This document shows positions 36,317 through 45,139 of a stretch of 64,000 nt of DNA, one piece after another. Origin of the DNA: Aridibaculum aurantiacum (GTDB taxonomy: Bacteria > Bacteroidota > Bacteroidia > Chitinophagales > Chitinophagaceae). The notes beneath the pieces were generated by a model. The model searched no databases, was not told the origin of the DNA, and saw only the letters and a list, made by a program, of their open reading frames with translations. The stretch covers positions 496,001 to 560,000 of the forward strand of contig NZ_JAFEWC010000002.1 in assembly GCF_017355875.1 (NCBI RefSeq), written 5' to 3'. The position numbers were made by a program, and so were the translations under genes. Each line of letters begins with the position of its first letter. Position 1 is the stretch's first letter.

Positions 36317-37597
36317 CTATCCCAGCTCCGGGTAAAGTGGGAACTGCGACATGTACTCATTCACCTGCTTACGGATGTTGCTCAAAGAAGCTTCATCGTC
36401 AGGGTTCATCAGCACATTATCAATAGCATCTACCACAAATTGCATATGCTCTTCTTTCATTCCACGCGTAGTAATGGCTGGTACGCCAACACGAATGCCA
36501 CTTGTTACAAAAGCACTTTTATCATCAAATGGAACCATGTTTTTATTGATGGTGATCTCAGCCTTGCCTAGTACAGCCTCAGCTTTTTTACCACTAATGT
36601 TTTTGTTGCGCAGGTCAATCAGCATCAGGTGGTTGTCTGTTCCATCGCTGATGATCTTGTAGTCTTTTGCAGTAAATGCTTTTGCCATTGCCTGTGCATT
36701 ACTGATCACTTGTTGTGCGTACACAGTAAATTCATCAGTTAATATTTCACCGAAAGCAATTGCTTTTGCTGCTATCACATGTTCCAAAGGTCCGCCTTGC
36801 GTGCCAGGGAAAACAGCCATATCAAGCAGGTTGCTCATCATGCGGGTGTTACCTTTTACATCTTTCAATCCAAAAGGATTTTCAAAATCCTTCTTCATCA
36901 GGATAATACCACCACGTGGGCCGCGAAGCGTTTTGTGCGTAGTGCTGGTTACAAAGTGGCAATGCTCATATGGCGAGCTCAACAATCCTTTAGCTATAAG
37001 ACCAGCGGGGTGAGCCATATCGCACATCAGGAACGCACCTACCTCATCTGCTACTTTTCGTATGCGTGCATAATCCCAATCGCGGCTATAGGCACTGGCG
37101 CCGCAGATGATCATTTTTGGCTTTATTTCCCTTGCCTGCTTTTCCAGCATATCGTAATCCACTAAACCTTCTTCGCGGGTAACGCCGTAAAAATGCGGCT
37201 TGTACAATTTTCCACTAAAGTTTACGGCACTGCCGTGGGTAAGGTGGCCGCCCATGCTAAGGTCGAGGCCAAGGATAGCATCGCCCGGCTGCAAAACTGC
37301 CAGCATCACTGCAGCGTTTGCTTGTGCTCCACTATGCGGTTGCACATTAGCATATTCACAATCGAAAATTTGTTTCAAACGATCAATTGCAAGTTGTTCT
37401 GTCTGGTCTACTATTTCGCAACCACCATAATATCTTCTGCCAGGATAACCTTCTGCATATTTGTTGGTCATTACATTTCCCATAGCCTGCATCACCTGTA
37501 GGCTGGTAAAGTTTTCCGAAGCTATAAGCTCTATTCCATGGCGCTGTCGGTCAAGTTCTTTTTGTATCAGGTCAAATACCAAAGTATCTCGTTGCAT
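36317..37597 (-). CDS. glyA: Serine hydroxymethyltransferase
   Basis: PLP enzyme converting serine and tetrahydrofolate to glycine and 5,10-methylene-THF, the main source of one-carbon units. The Schiff-base lysine is K222 in [14 protein letters not shown]; the PLP-region motifs SENFTS (27-32), [10 protein letters not shown] and [10 protein letters not shown] are intact. 426 residues is standard. A -7 promoter element lies about 18 bp upstream of the start, leaving a very short leader, so riboswitch control is unlikely. Confidence 0.98.
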   Translation of the reverse strand: MQRDTLVFDLIQKELDRQRHGIELIASENFTSLQVMQAMGNVMTNKYAEGYPGRRYYGGCEIVDQTEQLAIDRLKQIFDCEYANVQPHSGAQANAAVMLAVLQPGDAILGLDLSMGGHLTHGSAVNFSGKLYKPHFYGVTREEGLVDYDMLEKQAREIKPKMIICGASAYSRDWDYARIRKVADEVGAFLMCDMAHPAGLIAKGLLSSPYEHCHFVTSTTHKTLRGPRGGIILMKKDFENPFGLKDVKGNTRMMSNLLDMAVFPGTQGGPLEHVIAAKAIAFGEILTDEFTVYAQQVISNAQAMAKAFTAKDYKIISDGTDNHLMLIDLRNKNISGKKAEAVLGKAEITINKNMVPFDDKSAFVTSGIRVGVPAITTRGMKEEHMQFVVDAIDNVLMNPDDEASLSNIRKQVNEYMSQFPLYPELG

Positions 37598-37916
37598 GTA
37601 AGTTGGTTTGCGGGCAAAAATAGTCTAATGCAACAAGATTGGTAATATAGGCTGGGTAATATGCTGCATCATTGCAGGTAAACAAATGTTTTGTACAACA
37701 TCTTCATCAGGAGCAGCTGGTATAAGATTAGTTATAATATATACCGTCTTCCAGATGAAGTGAGATGTGAGTTTGTGAGTTCATTTTAAGGTTCTATGTT
37801 AAGCCGTTACTTTAAAAAATCACTACTTTGCACCCTTGATGAATGTTGAAAGTAGTGTGAATCAATGATCAACACTGGGATTGAGTAGGAAGGCTTCGTC
37901 AAAAAAAGGATTATCA
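37598..37916. other. Divergent promoter region between glyA and the nucleotidyltransferase gene
   Basis: 319 bp without a gene. It holds the glyA -7 element (37615-37622). A TACTTTG sequence at 37824-37830, one base short of TAnnTTTG, could serve the plus-strand gene. Two overlapping mini reading frames of 9 and 7 codons (37839-37868 and 37865-37888, joined ATGA) precede the plus-strand gene start and may be chance. Confidence 0.4.
37615..37622 (-). promoter_or_regulatory. Candidate -7 element for glyA
   Basis: Reads TATTTTTG on the minus strand (exact TAnnTTTG), about 18 nt before the start codon. -33 not convincing. Confidence 0.45.
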
Positions 37917-38909
37917 ATGAAAGCAATCATACCCGTGGCCGGTGCGGGAACTAAATTAAGGCCACACACATATACACAACCTAAGGCTCTTATTCCTATA
38001 GCAGGTAAAACCATCCTCAGTTTTATAGTAGATCAATTATACGATGCTGGAATAAAAGAGTTCATTTTCATAGTAGGATACTTAGGCGAAAAAATACAGG
38101 ATTACGTACAATTTTCTCTTCCACATATCAAGAGCCACTTTGTTTACCAAAACGAACGGCAGGGAACGGGACATGCTATAGAGCTTACAAAAAGTATTGT
38201 TGGAAATGACGAAGTTTTTGTAACACTGGGTGATACCATTTGTGAATATGATATAAAAGAAGTGGTAAACAGCCCGTACAGCATGCTGGGTGTGAAAAAA
38301 GTAGATGACCCACGCAAGTTTGGTGTAGCCGAAATAAATGAAGATGGTTTTATTGACCACGTAGTAGAGAAGCCTGCTATCCCAAAAAGTAATATGGCTT
38401 TGGTTGGTCTGTATAAAATAAAGGAAACTGAATTTTTATATGGCTGCTTGCACCATATTTTCCAGGAGAATATAAAAAGCTATGGCGAGTACAACCTGAC
38501 CGATGCGCTGGATTGTATGATACAGCGTGGTGCACGTTTCAAAGCTTTTAAAGTAAAAAACTGGTTCGATTGCGGGAAGAAGGAAACTATCCTGGAGAGT
38601 AATGCTACACTACTTAAAAAGTCTGGTGGCAATGTGCAAGATGCGCATGGATTCGAAGATACGATCATCATTCCTCCTGTGAGTATTGCACCAAATTGTT
38701 CCATTCGAAATTCTATTATTGGTCCGCATGTGGCTATTGGAGCCAATACCAATATCCAACATTCTATACTTCGCGATAGTATCATTGGTTCTTATACCAA
38801 CCTTTTTGAAGTAGTATTGGACAATTCGCTGATTGGAAGCGATGCCTCGGTAAGAGGTCTTAGCCGCAGCCTGAACATTGGTGACAATACAGAAATTGAT
38901 TTTGGTTAA
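37917..38909 (+). CDS. Sugar-1-phosphate nucleotidyltransferase with left-handed beta-helix tail
   Basis: 330 residues from the ATG at 37917, where the fold starts (MKAIIPVAGAGTKLRPHT). The nucleotide-binding motif is GAGTKLRPHTYTQPKAL, close to RfbA/GlmU-type GxGTRLRPLT...PK; the K in GTK replaces the usual R. Catalytic-domain features extend to about 240 (WFDCGKKETILES). The last ~80 residues are hexapeptide repeats (IRNSIIGPHVAIGANTNI) forming a short beta-helix. It activates a sugar phosphate (glucose-1-phosphate or mannose-1-phosphate) for cell-envelope polysaccharides; which sugar cannot be read. An upstream TTG start adding 12 residues is unlikely. Confidence 0.85.
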   Translation: MKAIIPVAGAGTKLRPHTYTQPKALIPIAGKTILSFIVDQLYDAGIKEFIFIVGYLGEKIQDYVQFSLPHIKSHFVYQNERQGTGHAIELTKSIVGNDEVFVTLGDTICEYDIKEVVNSPYSMLGVKKVDDPRKFGVAEINEDGFIDHVVEKPAIPKSNMALVGLYKIKETEFLYGCLHHIFQENIKSYGEYNLTDALDCMIQRGARFKAFKVKNWFDCGKKETILESNATLLKKSGGNVQDAHGFEDTIIIPPVSIAPNCSIRNSIIGPHVAIGANTNIQHSILRDSIIGSYTNLFEVVLDNSLIGSDASVRGLSRSLNIGDNTEIDFG

Positions 38910-39007
38910 AATGGCTGGCTGAAAGCGCGTATCACATCATTTTCACATTTCAGAACAATACTTACAAGTTGATTTTGCTGTAGATTAGTGTTCCTTAATA
39001 AGAGCAC

Positions 39008-39397
39008 ATGAAGTCTAAACAGCTGTTGCCTATGCTGGCAATCATGATACTTGTATTTTCCGCAGGAATAGCACAGGCGCCTAAAGCTGGTGCAATAGGT
39101 GGATATGTAAAAGATGCGCGAAATAAAGCTCCACTCATAGAAGCAGTTATCACCATCACTTCTGATGTATTTGAAGGATCAAAACTTGCCCTGACAGACT
39201 CAACTGGTTTGTATAGTGTAAAGAATTTGCCTGCAGGAACATATAGCGTAACATTCGAAATGGAAGGCTACCGGAAGTATAAGCAGGAGAACATTGTTCT
39301 GAAGGAAGGAAACTCACTGGGAGTGAGCCTGCAAATGGCAAGAGAGCAAAAGCAGAAGGTGCGGAAAGTGGATGAGAGGATTGTTATAGAAAATTAA
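39008..39397 (+). CDS. Exported carboxypeptidase-regulatory-like (CarboxypepD_reg) domain protein
   Basis: 129 residues: signal peptide (MKSKQLLPMLAIMILVFSAGIAQA) and one beta-sandwich domain of the CarboxypepD_reg type, GAIGGYVKDARNKAPLIEAVITI, then GLYSVKNLPAGTYSVTFEMEGY and KEGNSLGVSLQM. Such domains normally precede TonB-receptor plugs or peptidases; here it stands alone as the whole secreted protein. It ends with a charged tail (REQKQKVRKVDERIVIEN). A strong terminator follows. The function is unknown. Confidence 0.8.
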   Translation: MKSKQLLPMLAIMILVFSAGIAQAPKAGAIGGYVKDARNKAPLIEAVITITSDVFEGSKLALTDSTGLYSVKNLPAGTYSVTFEMEGYRKYKQENIVLKEGNSLGVSLQMAREQKQKVRKVDERIVIEN

Positions 39398-39417
39398 TTC
39401 GTAAGACCCTATCAATA

Positions 39418-39457
39418 CAAAACAGGTGGAACATGAGTTCCACCTGTTTCATTTTTA
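39418..39457. terminator. Bidirectional terminator between convergent genes
   Basis: Perfect 13-bp stem AAACAGGTGGAAC / GTTCCACCTGTTT with a 4-nt loop, followed by TTTTT on the plus side. It separates the CarboxypepD_reg gene from the ABC permease gene. Confidence 0.9.
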
Positions 39458-39474
39458 GCTACTAGAAACTGCCA

Positions 39475-40791
39475 TTAATATTTTCTAACTGCCCATTTCA
39501 AAAGCTCTTTCCACGATGCTTTTTTACCATACATCAAAATGCCTGTACGGTAGATTTTTCCGGCCAACCATGTGGTTGCTACAAACCCACCAATTAGTAA
39601 GGCGAAGCTTGTAATTAGTTGCCATGCCGGCACGCCATAAGGCAGCCTTCCCATCATAACAATAGGAGAAGTGAGTGGGAACAAACTTCCAAAAAGTGCC
39701 AACCCGCTATTAGGGTCATTTACCGCTTTTACCATTATCACTATACCAAATATGATTGGGAAGGTGATTGGCAGCATAAGGCTTTGTGCATCTTGCGGAT
39801 CTTCGTTTACAGCACTACCAACAGCTGCAAACAATGAAGAATAAAGGAAGTAGCCACCCAGGAAATAAAACAGGAAGCAGAAGAAGATAAACAGGATATT
39901 GATCTGTTTCAACCCTGCCATCAGGCCAGCTATCATTTCATTTTTAGCATTGCCTGCTTCCATTCCTGCTGCCGGAATTGCACCATCACTTGCTATCTGG
40001 TCCAGTGCTCCCGGGAAGAGTAATGGCAATAACATTTGTAATCCTAATACCAACACTCCCCAAATGATAAACTGCACCAGGCCAACAGCGCCTATACCAA
40101 TGATCTTTCCCATCATCAGTTGGAATGGTTTAATACTGCTGATAATAACTTCAGCTATACGATTTGTTTTTTCTTCCATAACTCCGCGCATCACCATAGT
40201 GCCATAAATGAAAAGCACAAAGTAAATGAGGAAGCCAGAGATCATGCCTACTCCATAAGCAATGCCTGCTACATTTGATTTTTCTTCTTCACCGTCAATA
40301 GAAGCAAAGTTGAAATCGGCCCTGTTTTGAATGCTGTCCATGGTGGCTTTGTTGATGCCAATCGCCATCATTCTTTTTTCTTCCAAAGAATTATTTAGCC
40401 TGCGTTCAATCTTTTCCTGTGTTACCATGCTCACTGTTTTTGCTGTAAGAATTTTTACAGCATCAGTGTTCATAACAGTGGCATCAGCAGGTATTACGAC
40501 AATGGCGTCATATTCTTTTGTTTGCAGTTTTTTCTTCAGCGACTCATCTGTTTCTGCAGGAATGAACTTGAATTCTATTTCTGTCTCCTTATCGTCGATA
40601 GCGCCATTGAAAAGATTAGCCCTGTCAGCAACAGCTACAGTAAGCGCAGTATCTGTTTTTACAGAAAAATAAATGATCATAGCATAGAAGCCGAATATGA
40701 TAAGCGGCAACAGTATGGTACTTAGCAGGAATGTTTTCTTTTGCACCCGCGATAAAAACTCGCGGCGTGCTACTACTGATATTTTAGACAT
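39475..40791 (-). CDS. ABC-2 transporter permease (NatB/YhaP-like)
   Basis: 438-residue membrane subunit. One N-terminal membrane helix (about 25-45) is followed by a ~140-residue periplasmic domain, then six or so C-terminal segments with the ABC-2 motif MRGVMEEKTNRIAEVIISSIKPFQLMMGKIIGIGAVGLVQF. This layout is typical of NatB (sodium/bacteriocin-type exporters). It lies 15 bp after the ATPase gene, so they form a two-gene operon. The substrate is unknown. Confidence 0.92.
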   Translation of the reverse strand: MSKISVVARREFLSRVQKKTFLLSTILLPLIIFGFYAMIIYFSVKTDTALTVAVADRANLFNGAIDDKETEIEFKFIPAETDESLKKKLQTKEYDAIVVIPADATVMNTDAVKILTAKTVSMVTQEKIERRLNNSLEEKRMMAIGINKATMDSIQNRADFNFASIDGEEEKSNVAGIAYGVGMISGFLIYFVLFIYGTMVMRGVMEEKTNRIAEVIISSIKPFQLMMGKIIGIGAVGLVQFIIWGVLVLGLQMLLPLLFPGALDQIASDGAIPAAGMEAGNAKNEMIAGLMAGLKQINILFIFFCFLFYFLGGYFLYSSLFAAVGSAVNEDPQDAQSLMLPITFPIIFGIVIMVKAVNDPNSGLALFGSLFPLTSPIVMMGRLPYGVPAWQLITSFALLIGGFVATTWLAGKIYRTGILMYGKKASWKELLKWAVRKY

Positions 40792-40806
40792 TAGTTTTTG
40801 TTTGGG

Positions 40807-41736
40807 TTAAGCAACTGGTTGAAACTGGCGAGCGGCTTTGGTGCCTTCTACCAGGTTAATGAAGATATCATTAAGCGAAGGCAGTATCTCGTTGAAACCT
40901 TCTACAATGATATTATTAGAAATAAAATACTGCAATACATGGTTGCTGTTATGCAGATCATCAATCTTTACCACCAGTTTGTTTCGCTGCTTTTTTATGA
41001 TCTTAAAACCAGCTTCATCAATATCAGCTGGTATATCTGATAATTGTATGCTGTAGATGTGTTCCTTGAAATCTTGTTTTATTCTTGCCACACCACCGTC
41101 AAGTATTTTTTTTCCCTGGTTTACCAGCACTATATGATCGCATATTTCTTCTACCTGTTCCATGCGGTGCGTACTAAAAATGATGGTGCTGCCTTTTTTC
41201 GCCAATTCAAATATTTCGTCTTTGATAAGGTTGGCATTTACCGGGTCAAGGCCACTAAAAGGTTCATCTAATATTACCAGCTTAGGCTCGTGTAACACAG
41301 TTATTACAAATTGCAGTTTTTGGCTCATTCCTTTACTCAGGTCCTCTACTTTTTTATTCCACCAGCTTTCCATTTCAAGGCGCTCAAACCAATACTTTAT
41401 CTTTTGCATAGCCTCGCTACGACTTAAACCTTTTAATTGTGCCAGGTATAGCGCCTGCTCGCCGATCTTCATCTTTTTATACAGACCTCTTTCTTCGGGC
41501 ATATAGCCAATGTGCAGGCTGTCACTTAATGGATTGAACTTTCTACCACTAAAAAGAATTTCACCTTCATCAGGATAAAAGATGCCGGTGATCATACGCA
41601 GAAGGGTTGTCTTTCCTGCACCGTTTGGTCCGAGCAAGCCAAAGATGCTACCCTCGTCAATAGTAAAGCTGATGTCGTCCACTGCTTTTTGCGTAGCATA
41701 ATATTTTTTCAGGTTACGCAGTTCGAGTAAGTGCAT
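40807..41736 (-). CDS. ABC transporter ATP-binding protein (NatA-like)
   Basis: 309-residue ATPase: Walker A GPNGAGKTTLL at about 34-44, the signature segment LSKGMSQKLQF, Walker B LVILDEPFSGLDPVN, and switch His in STHRMEQ. A C-terminal regulatory region of ~90 residues follows the core. It energises the adjacent NatB-like permease. This is the second ABC-2 pair in the window; its domain arrangement differs from the pair at 11959-13739, so they are not recent copies. Confidence 0.92.
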   Translation of the reverse strand: MHLLELRNLKKYYATQKAVDDISFTIDEGSIFGLLGPNGAGKTTLLRMITGIFYPDEGEILFSGRKFNPLSDSLHIGYMPEERGLYKKMKIGEQALYLAQLKGLSRSEAMQKIKYWFERLEMESWWNKKVEDLSKGMSQKLQFVITVLHEPKLVILDEPFSGLDPVNANLIKDEIFELAKKGSTIIFSTHRMEQVEEICDHIVLVNQGKKILDGGVARIKQDFKEHIYSIQLSDIPADIDEAGFKIIKKQRNKLVVKIDDLHNSNHVLQYFISNNIIVEGFNEILPSLNDIFINLVEGTKAARQFQPVA

Positions 41737-41860
41737 ATAAGCAAAGGGTTTTGTTGTAAATAAAAATAGGGGACGCAGTGTTACGAGGTAAAAGTATTTA
41801 TATAAATGGTGGAAGAAGGTGAAAGAATGTACGAGCTGCTAACCGTGGTAGTTATTGTAA

Positions 41861-41868
41861 TAGTTTTG
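41861..41868 (+). promoter_or_regulatory. Candidate -7 element for the cytochrome c gene
   Basis: TAGTTTTG matches TAnnTTTG exactly, 17 nt before the start codon. Confidence 0.4.
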
Positions 41869-41885
41869 CAACGAAAAAAAATAAG

Positions 41886-42263
41886 ATGAAGTACCAGGTG
41901 ATGATATTGATGATAGCAATGGCTATAGGTTGTGGACAACAGGATAATACACCACCAATAGCTGCTGCCGGGCAGGAGGTGTCAGCAACATTAGGGCGAG
42001 GAAAAAACTTGTTCCAGCAAAATTGTGCATCGTGCCATGCAAAGGAAAAAGAATTGGTAGGACCACCCTTAGCCGGCGTAGAAAAGAAGTGGGATAATAA
42101 AGCAAAACTGTATGCCTTCATTCGCAATGCACCACAGGTGATAAAGGAAGATAAATATGCTCATGATCTTTGGAAGAAGTATAACCAGACTACTATGATG
42201 CCTTTCCCTGATCTTACCGACGCTGATATAGATGCGATACTTGAGTATGTGAATACTAAGTAG
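41886..42263 (+). CDS. Class I cytochrome c, lipoprotein
   Basis: 125-residue monohaem cytochrome. A lipoprotein signal (lipobox AIGC, Cys 16) anchors it in the envelope. The haem site is CASCH (C47, C50, H51), and the distal ligand Met is probably in MMPFPDLTDADID. Its small size suits soluble-type electron transfer to a terminal oxidase on the periplasmic side. It is an isolated gene between a divergent ABC operon and a convergent MutS-like gene, so its partner is not shown. Confidence 0.9.
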   Translation: MKYQVMILMIAMAIGCGQQDNTPPIAAAGQEVSATLGRGKNLFQQNCASCHAKEKELVGPPLAGVEKKWDNKAKLYAFIRNAPQVIKEDKYAHDLWKKYNQTTMMPFPDLTDADIDAILEYVNTK

Positions 42264-42276
42264 AATGTTTAGGCTT

Positions 42277-42375
42277 TAGTTGTTAGTTGTTAGGTAGGAG
42301 CTGTTATGTTTTTGAAGCATCCTTCATTTATTTATCATCCATCCAATATCCAGTTCTAGCATCAACTAACAACTA
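42277..42375. repeat. Intergenic inverted and degenerate short tandem repeats
   Basis: TAGTTGTTAGTTG (42277-42289) is the exact complement of CAACTAACAACTA (42363-42375), a 13-bp pair. The span between them and up to 42410 carries degenerate copies of AGCATC/ATCC units (CATCCATCC, TAGCATC, CCAGCATC). It lies between the convergent cytochrome c and MutS-like genes. Confidence 0.7.
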
Positions 42376-42411
42376 CCAAGTATCATCTATCCAGCATCAA
42401 GCACCATCCCC

Positions 42412-43728
42412 CTATAGCCTTTCCAGCATATCAACCACTCCTTCACGTTGCAGTATAAGGTAGCCTAACCTGTCGTTGCTGATGCCTTGTTGTAGCTGGT
42501 AACTAAATTCAAGTTGCCCCTCTTTTACATGCGTTTCAAAATAGTTGAACTTAATGTTGGGGTATTGTTTCAGTCCTTCACCTATTTCGTATAAGTGCGT
42601 AGAAAGAATGAACAGTGTGTTCTTCATCTTACGTAAACCTTCTATTACAGCGGTACTACATTTCATAGCATCCTGTACATTGGTTCCTTTAAAAAGTTCA
42701 TCTATTAGTATCAGCCAATGCCTGCCATCATTGATCTTGGTGATGGTCTTTTTTATACGCTGTACTTCATTGAAGAAATAGCTTTCGCCACGAGTGATGT
42801 TATCTTCTACTTGTATGTTACTTAGCAAACCATCGAAGTAGCTAACCTGGAATGAATCTGCAGGAACACCCATGCCTATATGTGCCATGTAAACAGACAC
42901 CCCAACGGCTTTGATAAAAGTGCTTTTGCCGGCCATATTTGCACCGGTAAGAAACAGGAAATTCGTTTGTTGGTTAAGCTCAACATTGTAGCTAACCGGC
43001 TCATGCAGCAGCAGGTGATACAGGTTTGTAGCTTCTATATATGGTGCCGCAGACTTCTCTATTTGTGGGAAAGTAAAGTTGAACTTTTTGCAGGCCATTG
43101 CCATACCATAATACGCATCCAGCCTGCTGTATATGTCAACAAGTTCCAGTGCTTCGGCCTTAAAAAACCTACGTAAGAACCGGCCAAAGGTGAGCATTTG
43201 TGCATGGGTAGGCTGGTCTTTCTTGTCCCACTGCATCATGGTTTGTATCACCGGCTTATTCGTCAGGTGCCTCACCTGGTCGAGCAGGTGTGCAAGAATT
43301 GTAGGCTGTTCATCTTGTTCAAACAATCGTATGAGTTGCCCAAGCCCGATGCAGAAATCAATAAAATGATTGACAGAATATTTTACAAGAGAGTAGTCAT
43401 GCGCATTGAACAGTTTATACAGGGTAGCATTTACAACATTCGGATGCTGCGGAATATCCTCAATACCTGTGTCGTAAAATCTTTCCACCACCATTACAGT
43501 TCCGTTGGTGATTATGGTTGGCCAGTTGTCAGCATGCTTGATGATCAATTGTAGCAACTGCTGCGTTTGCTTTATCTTGTTGAGGTCGTTTAGCGGGTGC
43601 GACAACAGGTAGCGCATCCACTCTTTTCCACCGGTAGAAGTAGTGAAATTGATGTGGTGAAAAACCGATTGCTCTTCCTCGTGGTGAAAGATCGATAGGT
43701 CGTTGATGGTGGTCTTATCTGCCTGCAT
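42412..43728 (-). CDS. Short MutS-like ATPase lacking the mismatch-recognition domains
   Basis: 438 residues: only the helical lever/core region (about 1-235) and the C-terminal ABC-type ATPase of MutS are present. Walker A TGANMAGKST is at 261-270, Walker B ILIDELFKGTN has D343-E344, and STHLYEIGE carries the switch His. The Phe-x-Glu mismatch-reading domain, connector and helix-turn-helix dimer extension of MutS1 are absent, so it is not the canonical mismatch repair protein. Comparable short MutS-related ATPases are common in Bacteroidota with no assigned role. The gene is 40 bp downstream of dihydroorotase on the same strand. Confidence 0.88.
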   Translation of the reverse strand: MQADKTTINDLSIFHHEEEQSVFHHINFTTSTGGKEWMRYLLSHPLNDLNKIKQTQQLLQLIIKHADNWPTIITNGTVMVVERFYDTGIEDIPQHPNVVNATLYKLFNAHDYSLVKYSVNHFIDFCIGLGQLIRLFEQDEQPTILAHLLDQVRHLTNKPVIQTMMQWDKKDQPTHAQMLTFGRFLRRFFKAEALELVDIYSRLDAYYGMAMACKKFNFTFPQIEKSAAPYIEATNLYHLLLHEPVSYNVELNQQTNFLFLTGANMAGKSTFIKAVGVSVYMAHIGMGVPADSFQVSYFDGLLSNIQVEDNITRGESYFFNEVQRIKKTITKINDGRHWLILIDELFKGTNVQDAMKCSTAVIEGLRKMKNTLFILSTHLYEIGEGLKQYPNIKFNYFETHVKEGQLEFSYQLQQGISNDRLGYLILQREGVVDMLERL

Positions 43729-43768
43729 GCGTATATTACTTTCTTTTTTTCTTCAAGTGAGAGTTGAT

Positions 43769-45109
43769 CTAACTCCTGTCGAATTGTAATCTTGAACCTT
43801 TCTGAGACTCATCCCACGTGCCATTTCCATAAACAAGATGTCCATTAACAAAAGTATGGGTAATGGCAGCCGGGAAAGTATGGTTTTCCAATGGGCTCCA
43901 TCCACACTTATACAATATGTTTTGTGGTGAAACGGTAGTGGAAGCTTCAAGATCGGCAATCACAAGATCTGCATGATATCCTTCACGAATAAAGCCACGA
44001 TCTTTTACCTGGAAACATGTAGCAACGGCGTGACTCATCTTTTCCACCACTTTCTCAATTGATAATTTTGCTTGTTTTACGTAGTCGAGCATCATAAGCA
44101 ATGAATGCTGCACAAGCGGTAGGCCTGCATGTGCCTTTTCATACGGTTCGTTTTTCTCGTGAATGGTATGTGGCGCATGATCGGTGGCTATTACATCCAG
44201 CCTATCGTCGAGCAGTGCTTGCCAAAGTGCAGCTTTATTGTGTTGCGCTTTTATAGCTGGGTTACATTTTATTTTATTGCCTAATACAGGATAGTCATCG
44301 CTGGTAAAATGAAGATGGTGAACACATACCTCTGCAGTTATCCTTTTATCCTTTAGCGGTAGCATATTAGAAAATAACTGCAGTTCTTTTTCTGTAGTAA
44401 TGTGTAGGATGTGCAGGCGGGTATCATATTTCTTAGCTAACTGCACAGCCCTGAATGATGATTCAAAACAGGCATCTTCATTGCGAATGATTGGATGGTC
44501 AGCAGGTTCAAGCGTGGCTTTTTCTTGCTGTATGCGTTGAAGGTTTGCTTTGATGATGGCTTCATCTTCGCAATGCGTAGCTATCAATAGTTCTACATTA
44601 CCAAAAAGCTTCTCCAGTGCCAGCGGGTTGTCTACCAGTAAATTACCTGTAGATGAGCCCATGAAGATCTTTACGCCGCATATGTCGTTTTTCCTGTTGT
44701 TCGTATACAGCACTTCCTCCACGTTATCGTTAGAAGTACCCATGTAAAACGAATAGTTGGCCAATGAAGATTGCGCGGCTGTGTTGTACTTTTCTTCTAG
44801 TAGTTGATGGGTAAAAGCCGGCGGAACAGTGTTTGGCATTTCCATGAAAGAAGTGACGCCGCCGGCAACTGCAGCTTTTGCTTCTGTGTAGATGTTGGCT
44901 TTGTGCGTTAAGCCAGGTTCACGAAAGTGCACCTGGTCGTCTATAGCACCCGGCAATAAATGTTTGCCGTGGCCGTTAATCTCTAATACCTTTTCTTTGA
45001 CCGAAACTGATGGTCCAACCTGTTCTATGCGCCCGTTCCTGATGAATACATCGCCTTCTACTGTTGTACCTTCGTTTACTATGCTTATATCTTTAATTAA
45101 ATAATTCAT
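43769..45109 (-). CDS. Dihydroorotase (amidohydrolase family)
   Basis: 446-residue amidohydrolase that cyclises carbamoyl-aspartate in pyrimidine synthesis. Motifs: PGAIDDQVHFREPGLTHK, FMEMPNT, LHILHITT and the ATDHAPH catalytic segment. The first metal motif reads D-D-Q-V-H rather than D-x-H-x-H, so one His is replaced by Gln. The same change is, as far as I recall, common in Bacteroidota dihydroorotases, so activity is not ruled out. The gene is divergent from the Wzi-like gene with only 30 bp between start codons, so the two promoters must overlap. Confidence 0.88.
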   Translation of the reverse strand: MNYLIKDISIVNEGTTVEGDVFIRNGRIEQVGPSVSVKEKVLEINGHGKHLLPGAIDDQVHFREPGLTHKANIYTEAKAAVAGGVTSFMEMPNTVPPAFTHQLLEEKYNTAAQSSLANYSFYMGTSNDNVEEVLYTNNRKNDICGVKIFMGSSTGNLLVDNPLALEKLFGNVELLIATHCEDEAIIKANLQRIQQEKATLEPADHPIIRNEDACFESSFRAVQLAKKYDTRLHILHITTEKELQLFSNMLPLKDKRITAEVCVHHLHFTSDDYPVLGNKIKCNPAIKAQHNKAALWQALLDDRLDVIATDHAPHTIHEKNEPYEKAHAGLPLVQHSLLMMLDYVKQAKLSIEKVVEKMSHAVATCFQVKDRGFIREGYHADLVIADLEASTTVSPQNILYKCGWSPLENHTFPAAITHTFVNGHLVYGNGTWDESQKGSRLQFDRS

Positions 45110-45139
45110 ACTGCTTTATTATTGTATAAATCTGTATTC

